IMG/VR virus record: IMGVR_UViG_3300025652_000206
Span: 1-37,604 of that record
Strand: one strand, 5' to 3'
Origin: a virus
DNA length: 37,604 bases
Made by a program: the position numbers and the translations under genes. A model generated the notes under the pieces. It had not been told where the DNA came from, did not search any database, and saw nothing but the letters and a program-made list of their open reading frames with translations. Of this stretch, positions 31,510-37,604 are shown piece after piece. Within the stretch, counting starts at the first letter, position 1; each line of letters starts with the position of its first letter.

Positions 31510-33863
31510 TGAAAAAACTACTAATACTACTATTATTACCACTAAGTATATTCGCTCAAGACTCATGGGTTCGATTTCAAGTACAATTTGATTTCTACGC
31601 ACCACAAGAATCTAATTTCTTTATGGTATCTGATGGATACGGTGATACTTCTATATTTTTTCAACCAACTAATCAGTACGAATATTTAGATACTGTTTTA
31701 GATGTTAACAGTGGTAGTTATACTATAAGTTTAAGAGATAGTTATGGAGATGGATGGGTGTCATCTCAGCCAGCTTCTTTTAAAATGGGTAATACTTGTC
31801 AAGGAGATATAATAGATTGGTCTCCAGTGCTTGGATCTTTCTTTCAAAGAGACACAACTGTAACTATATATCCTTGCCCACCACCGCCACCACCAGTATG
31901 TATACCTGCATTGCTGCATATAAACTTAGATCAATACCAAAGCGAAACCTCTTGGGATATTAAAGATTCAAATGGTATTATAGTTGAATCAGGCGGTTCT
32001 TATGGTTCTATGGTTGACTATCAATCATTCAGCGTTCCAATGTGCTTACCAGTTGGTCAATTCAGCTTTACTATGTACGATACATATGGAGATGGTTTAG
32101 CAGGATCGTTATGGGGAGGACAAGATGGATCGTACTACCTAACACAATGCAATGATACCTTGGTCAATGGTAGCGTCGCAAATTTTGGTTTTGACTCAAC
32201 GCATGTGTTTGCATCAGATAGCTGTCCACCCGTCTACGGTTGTATGGATACTTCTTATATTGAGTTCAACCCTCTCGCAGATACAGATGACGGAAGCTGC
32301 TTAGACTTAGTGGTTGTAGGTTGTACGGATTCTACAATGTTCAACTATGATCCACTGGCCAACAGAATGGCTCTAATACCTAATTGTGATTATACCTTAA
32401 CTCTATATGATTTAATGGGTGATGGTTGGGTTGGTTCTTACCTAAGAGTTATACAGGGCACGGACACAAATCAATTTATACTTACCTCTGGCTTTAGCCA
32501 AAACTTTACTATAAACTTAAACGCTCCAGAGCAAGTTCGTTTTAAGTTCTTTATAACACAACAAGCTCAACTAACAGCTGCTCACTGTGGTTTTAAATTA
32601 ACAAATCCATTAGGAAATGTTATTATAGAAACTCCAGCTCCATTTATACAGCCTCTGTTTAATTACACTACACTGACTTATTGTGGTAACTTATGCATAG
32701 ACAAAGTCTTTGGGTGTTTAGATCCGTTAGCGGTCAACTATGACACACTAGCGAACACAGAGGACAGCACTTGTTACTATGTACCTGGTTGTATGAATTC
32801 TTCATACTTAGAGTATTACACTCAAGGGTTTTTGGCTGACTATGACGATGGAAGTTGTGTGGTCTCTGCGATTTGGGGTTGTACGGATTCCATTGCATTT
32901 AACTGGGATTCGCTAGCAAATATCGATAATGGCGGGTGTTTACCTGTGATCTTAGGATGTATGCAGCCGTTAGCTTTTAACTTTAATGCTTTGGCTAATA
33001 CTTCAGATACGTGTATAGCAGTCGTCTACGGTTGTATGAGTTCGATAGCTATAAACTATGATTCTCTGGCTAACATAGATGATGGTAGCTGCATCGGAAT
33101 TACATATGGATGTATTGATACCTCAGCGTTTAATTATTCCCTTACAGCTAACGTAGATGACGGTAGTTGCATTCCAGTTATATACGGATGTATAAACCCA
33201 ACACAATTTAACTATGACTCTACAGCTAACACTAATGACGGAACTTGCATACCATATATTTATGGGTGTACAGACTCTACAATGTTTAACTATAACCCAT
33301 TAGCAAATGCTGACAATAGTAGCTGCACTCCTTATGTATTCGGTTGTACGGATCCTTCTATGCTTAATTACGATCCCTTGTCGAATACAGAGGATTTTAC
33401 TTGCATTGAATTCTTATATGGATGCATGGACAGCTTGGCTCTTAACTATGATTCACTTGCTAACACAGAAAATCAATCGTGTATTGCTATCGTTAAGGGT
33501 TGCATGGATCTTAATGCCTATAACTATCTTGTCGAGGCCAATGTTAGTGATAGTAACTGCCTTTATGCTGCTAGCTGTGCTACTGGCCCTGGTATTCCTT
33601 ATTGGTTAAATGATCCTTGTTATGCTTGGGTTATCGATGTCGATAATTACTGCTGTGATAATCAGTGGGATGAGGTTTGTCAATTAACCTACGATTACTG
33701 CGATGGAACTTACATCGGTAATATACCAGCTAGAAAAGCTGCTATTAAAAAACTAGTGGCAATAACAGATCTACTGGGTAGACCTTCAAAAGAAGGTAGC
33801 AACAAACTACTGTTCTACATCTATGATGATGGAACGGTTGAAAAGAAAATAAAACAAAACTAA
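31509..33863 (+). CDS. Secreted Cys-repeat adhesin-like protein with T9SS-type sorting tail
   Basis: 784 aa. Signal peptide 1-16 (MKKLLILLLLPLSIFA), then Q17. Residues about 17-235 hold two beta modules, each with a D-x-YGDG turn (DSYGDGW 77-83; DTYGDGLAGS near 196), joined by C123-PPPPPP-V-C131. From 243 to 684 come 13 repeats of the form GCxDxxxxNYDxLANxDDGSC; after repeat 2 a third module (DLMGDGW) is inserted. Next is a Cys-rich unit (DNYCCDNQWDEVCQ). The C-terminus, from KKLVAITDLLGRPSK to LFYIYDDGTVEKKI (about 747-781), looks like a type A sorting signal of the type IX secretion system. Such architecture is typical of secreted surface proteins of Bacteroidota, not of phage virions. Likely role: display on the infected cell or an adhesive appendage. 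Confidence 0.72.
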   Translation: MKKLLILLLLPLSIFAQDSWVRFQVQFDFYAPQESNFFMVSDGYGDTSIFFQPTNQYEYLDTVLDVNSGSYTISLRDSYGDGWVSSQPASFKMGNTCQGDIIDWSPVLGSFFQRDTTVTIYPCPPPPPPVCIPALLHINLDQYQSETSWDIKDSNGIIVESGGSYGSMVDYQSFSVPMCLPVGQFSFTMYDTYGDGLAGSLWGGQDGSYYLTQCNDTLVNGSVANFGFDSTHVFASDSCPPVYGCMDTSYIEFNPLADTDDGSCLDLVVVGCTDSTMFNYDPLANRMALIPNCDYTLTLYDLMGDGWVGSYLRVIQGTDTNQFILTSGFSQNFTINLNAPEQVRFKFFITQQAQLTAAHCGFKLTNPLGNVIIETPAPFIQPLFNYTTLTYCGNLCIDKVFGCLDPLAVNYDTLANTEDSTCYYVPGCMNSSYLEYYTQGFLADYDDGSCVVSAIWGCTDSIAFNWDSLANIDNGGCLPVILGCMQPLAFNFNALANTSDTCIAVVYGCMSSIAINYDSLANIDDGSCIGITYGCIDTSAFNYSLTANVDDGSCIPVIYGCINPTQFNYDSTANTNDGTCIPYIYGCTDSTMFNYNPLANADNSSCTPYVFGCTDPSMLNYDPLSNTEDFTCIEFLYGCMDSLALNYDSLANTENQSCIAIVKGCMDLNAYNYLVEANVSDSNCLYAASCATGPGIPYWLNDPCYAWVIDVDNYCCDNQWDEVCQLTYDYCDGTYIGNIPARKAAIKKLVAITDLLGRPSKEGSNKLLFYIYDDGTVEKKIKQN
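32235..33560 (+). repeat. 13 Cys-bounded protein repeats (GCxD...NYDxLAN...DDGSC)
   Basis: Coding repeat array, residues 243-684 of the 31509 product. Most units are 26-27 residues (about 80 bases). Each starts at Gly-Cys and ends with Cys after an Asp/Asn-rich turn, so each probably has one internal disulfide and perhaps a bound cation. Units 3-13 are contiguous; unit 2 breaks off after YDPLANR into a separate module. Nucleotide divergence between units is high, so this is an old array. Confidence 0.85.
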
Positions 33864-33888
33864 ACAATAATAATTAAAAAGTAAAAAC

Positions 33889-34314
33889 ATGGCAACAACA
33901 ACAGCAACAATTACGCTTGCGAGCGCGGACCTGCTATCTGACAACTTGTCGTTGTCGGCTACACAGACGCTACACAAAGCTGGTACAACAACTGGTTTAG
34001 ATGGTATTCAATATGAAAGACTAGAGGTTGCTACTGGCGACGTTTATGACTTAACAGATCAATTAGGCGCTACTGCACTTGGAGCAAACAAAGCAAATAA
34101 AGTCTACATAGCTAACAAGCATACAGACCCAACTAGATATGTTGATATTTATATAGCAGCCGTAAACATTGGTAGACTTTACGCTGGAGACTGGATGTTT
34201 ATTCCTTTAGAGGCGGCTTCGGCGGCTCAAGACGTAGGTATAGATGCGGTAACCGTGTCTCAAGTAATAGAATTTGCTTTAATCCACGAGGGAAAAACGC
34301 TTCCACAATCATAA
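33889..34314 (+). CDS. Small beta-rich structural protein A (tandem family)
   Basis: 141 aa. It begins MATTTATITLASADL, nearly the same as the next gene, and ends with KVYIANKHTDPTRYVDIYIA, INIGRLYAGDWMF-like strands and IEFALIHEGKTLPQS. The all-beta look, small size and position just before the fibre gene suggest a virion surface, fibre-base or decoration protein. No signal peptide. It follows the adhesin gene by 25 bases of A-rich leader (ttaaaaagtaaaaac). Paralogous to 34338 by common start, the shared IGRLY(A/G)GDWM motif and equal length. Function not recognised. Confidence 0.6.
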   Translation: MATTTATITLASADLLSDNLSLSATQTLHKAGTTTGLDGIQYERLEVATGDVYDLTDQLGATALGANKANKVYIANKHTDPTRYVDIYIAAVNIGRLYAGDWMFIPLEAASAAQDVGIDAVTVSQVIEFALIHEGKTLPQS

Positions 34315-34337
34315 TAACGACAAATAAATAAATAAAT

Positions 34338-34751
34338 ATGGCAACAACAACAGCAACGATAACATTAGCTAGCGCTGATATTGCAGACAATGCGTTATCT
34401 ATTTCGAATACAATGACACTTACTACCGCTGGCACAACAACCGGTATTACAGAGACAACTGGTTTGGCTAGGGTAAAAATGGCTAGTACTACCTTAACAG
34501 ATCTTATAACAGTAGCGAACATAAATGGATTTACAGCCGCTTCGTCAGCTAAGGTTTACATTAAAAATACTGGTACGGCTACAGATAAATATGCTATCAT
34601 AGGTTTAGCGGGTAGTGCTGTTACCATAGGTAGATTATACGGTGGTGATTGGATGTTATTTCCTTGGGATGGGAATTCAGACGAAGACATCACTATAGAT
34701 ATGTCTGATGCTACCGAAACTATTATCGAGTACATGGTGTTCTTCGAATAG
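34338..34751 (+). CDS. Small beta-rich structural protein B (paralogue of A)
   Basis: 137 aa. The first 14 residues (MATTTATITLASAD) are identical to the preceding gene, and the first 20 bases of the two genes are identical. The shared motif IGRLYGGDWMLFPW and the IxEYM/IEFAL ending confirm duplication; the middles have diverged strongly. The leader has four AAAT units just before the ATG. Probably a virion protein assembled with its paralogue, possibly as a hetero-oligomer at the fibre base or capsid surface. Confidence 0.6.
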   Translation: MATTTATITLASADIADNALSISNTMTLTTAGTTTGITETTGLARVKMASTTLTDLITVANINGFTAASSAKVYIKNTGTATDKYAIIGLAGSAVTIGRLYGGDWMLFPWDGNSDEDITIDMSDATETIIEYMVFFE

Positions 34752-34754
34752 TAA

Positions 34755-35066
34755 ATGGCTAGTTACCATAATATATCTGGTGAACTAACTCAGGAATTAC
34801 TAGCAGTGGGAGGTGGGGTCAACGTGACATCTATCTCCCTTGTTAACACTCACACTAGCACCACATGTACCGTAGACTTATATATTGAGAAACAATTAAC
34901 TGGTAAATTCTATATAATGAAGAGTTTACAGTTGCCCGTTGGATCGACTTTAGTTCTAGAGGGTAATGATGTTAAATTTAGCAACAAAGCAAATCAATTT
35001 GGCTTGTATATAAAGCTAACTCAAGGAGCATCAGAAACACCAACAGTAGACGTAATAATATCATAA
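34755..35066 (+). CDS. Small beta-rich structural protein C (distant relative of A and B)
   Basis: 103 aa, starting 3 bases after gene B. It has the strand pattern VTSISLVNTHTSTTCTVDLY (about 24-43), which parallels KVYIANKHTDPTRYVDIYIA in gene A, then FYIMKSLQLPVGSTLVLEGN and a GLYIKLTQG strand. I read it as a shorter, distant member of the same fold. It precedes the fibre gene by 9 bases, so a role as fibre-associated or baseplate-like protein is plausible. No signal peptide or enzyme motif. Confidence 0.55.
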   Translation: MASYHNISGELTQELLAVGGGVNVTSISLVNTHTSTTCTVDLYIEKQLTGKFYIMKSLQLPVGSTLVLEGNDVKFSNKANQFGLYIKLTQGASETPTVDVIIS

Positions 35067-35075
35067 CAATTTAAT

Positions 35076-37604
35076 ATGAGGTGGATAGGTCAAATAACAT
35101 ACGATGAGGTAGCTTATTTCCGTGAAGATGTAATAATCGAAGCGGGTAATAAACTTGGTATTGGAACGGCTTCGCCTGGGTTTGCATTAGATATAAAAAC
35201 ATCTACAAGTGACGATGGTATTTCATTGTCAGCCACGTCTGGTAGAAAAGGTATTGAGATGCTGTTAGATAACGGGACAAACGGTGGTGGTGACATTAAA
35301 ATGTACACTGGCTCTAGTGTTCTAACAAATAGAATAACTGCACAAGGCTCAAGTTTTATTAATGGCGGAAATGTCGGTATCGGAACGACGAGTCCATTAT
35401 ATCCATTAGATGTTGTAGGAAGATTGAGGGCTTCAAGTCTTAAATTAGGTGGCACGGATGGAGCAGATGCATTTAATATTTTTTATTCTTCTGACAATGC
35501 TACTTTATGGAACTATGAATATGGTTACATGAGATTTGGAACTAATGCCACCGAGAGAATGCGTATCACATCTACTGGAAACGTCGGTATTGGAACGACT
35601 AGCCCGAGCGCTAAGTTAGATGTTTTTGTTAACAGCTCGTCTGGAGCTGCGGCAGGTAGTGATGATAACTTAGTTATTGAAGATAATGGGAATTCTTTTA
35701 TCAATATAAAAACACCAACTAATTCTGTTTCTGGTATTTTATTTTCCGACGCCACGAGAGCGAGAGGACAGGTAACATACGCTCACTCAGATGATGCGTT
35801 AAGACTTGTGACTGCAGGTACAGAAAAAATGCGCATCACATCAACTGGAAACGTCGGTATCGGAACAACTTCGCCAGCCACTAAGTTACATATAAACGAC
35901 GGAACAAATGTAAATTTAAAAATAGGAGCGGTTTCTGGTGAGCTACAAATTAAAACAACAAATGATGCTGACACTGGTTATACTCCTATAATTTTTAGAG
36001 CAAGTGAATATAATATTTTAAATGGAAACGTCGGCATCGGAACGACTTCGCCTGCAAGCTTACTCCACGTAGTAGGTGGTTTCACAAGGTTGGAGTCCTC
36101 TGGGGATAAACAATTGCAATTTCTTGGCTCTGGTAAAAATACTTTTTCAATAGAACACGACACTTCAAGGATTTATTTTTACAATAGCACAACATCTTCT
36201 TATCCACTAGCTATAATGAATAGTGGAAATGTCGGCATTGGAACAACAGCACCAACAAGACCTTTATCTGTATATAAAAATTCAGCTGGTTCAGTTGCTA
36301 ATTTTCTTCATTATACAGATGCATCAAATTTTCAAGGTTTATATATAGATGTTAGTCAATCAACTGATTTAGTTAGTTTAAAATCAAGTGGTGCAAACGC
36401 TGGTGGTTTCAATTTCTTTTGTGGTAATGCAGAAAAAATGCGTATCACATCAGATGGAAACGTTGGGATAGGGACAACAGCACCAACAGGAAAGCTAAAT
36501 ATAGTTAGTAGTTCTTCTGGAAGCTATTTATTAAATCTTGATTACAACGATAATACAGATGGTGGTGGTTTTTACCAATCAGGCTCTACTGGGCTTACTT
36601 TGTTCTTAAAAAATTCTTCTGCTGCTACAAAAGTTCAAATATCAAGTGAAAGCGCTAGTTATTTCAATGGAGGAAACGTCGGCATCGGAACGACTAGTCC
36701 TACGTCAAGGTTAGAATTAGCTGGTTACTATGTTGCGTCTAGTATTAGCAATGTAGGAGCAAATAGTTTGTTTACTCTTGACACAACTGTAAACACAGGA
36801 ATAAATCTAAAAGCCGGTATAACTAACAATTATAACGCGTACATACAAGGATATAATTCTCAAAGTGTAAGTTCTAGGTCTTTAGTGTTAAACCCATTCG
36901 GAGGCAACGTCGGTATAGGAACAACTAGTCCGACAAATATACTTCATACTTATACATCATCAAATAATGTTGGACGATTTGAGTCTTCTGATTCTGACGC
37001 GCATATTAGAATCAATGACAATGCTGATTCTTTATATGTTGGAACTCAAAACCAAAAAGGGTATATTGGTAGCACTGCTGCTAACAGTAGTAATAATCTA
37101 ACTATTGAGCTTACTAACGGCAACGTCGGCATAGGAACAACTTCGCCTGGTTATAAACTTCATGTCGCTGGTGGGGGTCTCCAAACCACAACGGCAACGG
37201 GTAATAAAATAGCTTATTACAATGGCGATAGCATTAACACTTACAGTTCTTCTGGTTATAGCATAAGCAATTTTACTGGTAATTTAACCATCAAAAACTC
37301 CGCCGATGACGGTGACATCATATTCCAATCAGACAATGGTGCTGGTGGTGGTGCTACTTACTTCTCTTTAGACGGTTCAGCGGCTACGCATGATGGATCT
37401 GCGACGACAGCTTTGTATACAAATTGGCCAGATAAATCTAGAATTAGTTTAGGTGCAAGTCATGATCTACGTTTTTATCATGATGCTACTACAAGTCGTG
37501 TTGAAAATCATACAGGTAATTTAGATTTTACAAATTATGCCGACGACGGTGACATAATCTTCCAATCAGACGACGCTTCAGGAGGAGTAACCGAATATTT
37601 TAGA
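35076..37604 (+). CDS. Tail fibre with GNVGIGTTSP repeats, 3'-truncated
   Basis: The frame is open from the ATG at 35076 to the window edge: 843 codons without a stop, so the gene continues to the right. It starts MRWIGQITYDEVAYFREDVI, then carries ten units centred on GNVGIGTTSPxxxLxV (starts at 35145, 35367, 35577, 35847, 36024, 36225, 36456, 36672, 36903, 37119; 59-90 residues apart), three of them preceded by (E/K)MRITS(T/D). The last part has two ADDGDIIFQSD units (37302, 37539) and LGASHDLRFYHDATTSRVEN, both familiar from marine phage fibres. Such fibres usually end in an intramolecular chaperone (peptidase S74) domain, which would lie outside the window. Role: trimeric host-recognition fibre. 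The leader is caatttaat. Confidence 0.85.
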   Translation, partial: MRWIGQITYDEVAYFREDVIIEAGNKLGIGTASPGFALDIKTSTSDDGISLSATSGRKGIEMLLDNGTNGGGDIKMYTGSSVLTNRITAQGSSFINGGNVGIGTTSPLYPLDVVGRLRASSLKLGGTDGADAFNIFYSSDNATLWNYEYGYMRFGTNATERMRITSTGNVGIGTTSPSAKLDVFVNSSSGAAAGSDDNLVIEDNGNSFINIKTPTNSVSGILFSDATRARGQVTYAHSDDALRLVTAGTEKMRITSTGNVGIGTTSPATKLHINDGTNVNLKIGAVSGELQIKTTNDADTGYTPIIFRASEYNILNGNVGIGTTSPASLLHVVGGFTRLESSGDKQLQFLGSGKNTFSIEHDTSRIYFYNSTTSSYPLAIMNSGNVGIGTTAPTRPLSVYKNSAGSVANFLHYTDASNFQGLYIDVSQSTDLVSLKSSGANAGGFNFFCGNAEKMRITSDGNVGIGTTAPTGKLNIVSSSSGSYLLNLDYNDNTDGGGFYQSGSTGLTLFLKNSSAATKVQISSESASYFNGGNVGIGTTSPTSRLELAGYYVASSISNVGANSLFTLDTTVNTGINLKAGITNNYNAYIQGYNSQSVSSRSLVLNPFGGNVGIGTTSPTNILHTYTSSNNVGRFESSDSDAHIRINDNADSLYVGTQNQKGYIGSTAANSSNNLTIELTNGNVGIGTTSPGYKLHVAGGGLQTTTATGNKIAYYNGDSINTYSSSGYSISNFTGNLTIKNSADDGDIIFQSDNGAGGGATYFSLDGSAATHDGSATTALYTNWPDKSRISLGASHDLRFYHDATTSRVENHTGNLDFTNYADDGDIIFQSDDASGGVTEYFR
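35145..37151 (+). repeat. Ten coding repeats of the GNVGIGTTSP motif
   Basis: Each unit has a core of about 30 bases encoding G-N-V-G-I-G-T-T-(S/A)-P. The core is much better conserved in DNA than the sequence between units: the copies at 36024-36047 and 36672-36695 are identical over 24 bases. That makes them good substrates for recombination that adds or removes units. The spacers encode variable beta sequence. Confidence 0.85.

Noticed and set aside
32235-33560. Regular ~80-base repeats that could suggest a CRISPR array
   Set aside because: They lie in one open frame, encode a Cys-bounded protein repeat, and the DNA between units is not a constant repeat with unique spacers.
33307-33609. 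100-codon + strand frame inside the adhesin gene
   Set aside because: It is an alternative frame of the Cys-repeat region, with no independent leader or features.
35145-37151. Fibre repeats as the variable region of a diversity-generating retroelement
   Set aside because: No reverse transcriptase or template repeat is in the window, and changes are not adenine-focused; the array is ordinary fibre repetition. The distal end of the gene lies outside, so this cannot be fully excluded.

Overview
The window reads as the virion-structure half of a tailed phage genome. It is most likely a podovirus-like phage of a marine Bacteroidota (flavobacterial) host. All genes lie on the + strand, packed with gaps of 0-75 bases and several TAATG stop/start overlaps, and no stretch over 100 bases lacks a gene. 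Start codons follow A/T-rich leaders without Shine-Dalgarno sequences. Three exported proteins carry signal peptides whose predicted cleavage leaves Gln at +1, a Bacteroidota habit. I see no tail sheath, tape measure or tail-tube gene. Instead there are adaptor-like, nozzle-like and internal-virion-like proteins, which is why I infer a short tail. The window has no tRNA, CRISPR array, insertion sequence, integrase or replication gene.

Layout. (1) Head module, 1-7342: large terminase (5' end missing), portal, acidic scaffold, major capsid protein, a strong intrinsic terminator, and an unidentified 284-aa protein. Portal C-terminus and scaffold N-terminus share a short FESAG(N/D)D motif. Scaffold and the gene after the capsid terminator share an identical 29-base AT-rich leader. 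(2) Neck and tail, 7402-18767: two adaptor-like proteins (the second with a carbohydrate-binding-like insertion), a 2270-aa nozzle/stabilisation-like protein and a Thr/Ser-rich appendage protein. (3) Ejection module, 18822-28769: a GNAT-like small protein, a T7 gp14-like membrane/Gln-rich protein, a 569-aa protein with an EF-hand-like loop, and a 2371-aa polyvalent-type protein combining a zincin (HELLH), a sigma-region-2-like segment, a complete HAD phosphatase motif set and a (Thr-Arg)6 tail.

(4) Envelope cassette, 28800-33863: an outer-membrane barrel-like protein with signal peptide and C-terminal Phe, a Lys/Ala-rich cationic protein, a membrane/coiled-coil protein, a signal-peptide thioredoxin-fold protein lacking its cysteines, two tiny basic Cys proteins (one only 57 aa), and a 784-aa secreted adhesin-like protein with 13 'GCxDxxxxNYDxLAN' repeats ending in what looks like a type IX secretion sorting tail. 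This is the least expected part: a phage appears to encode proteins addressed to its host's envelope and cell surface. (5) Fibre module, 33889-37604: three small related beta-rich proteins and a long repeat fibre (10 GNVGIGTTSP repeats) that runs off the right edge.

Working model: modules 1-3 and 5 build and arm the particle. Module 4 may remodel the host envelope (receptor masking, superinfection exclusion, lysis) or supply host-like adhesive decoration. These functional assignments are inferences from motifs read by eye; no database search was possible.
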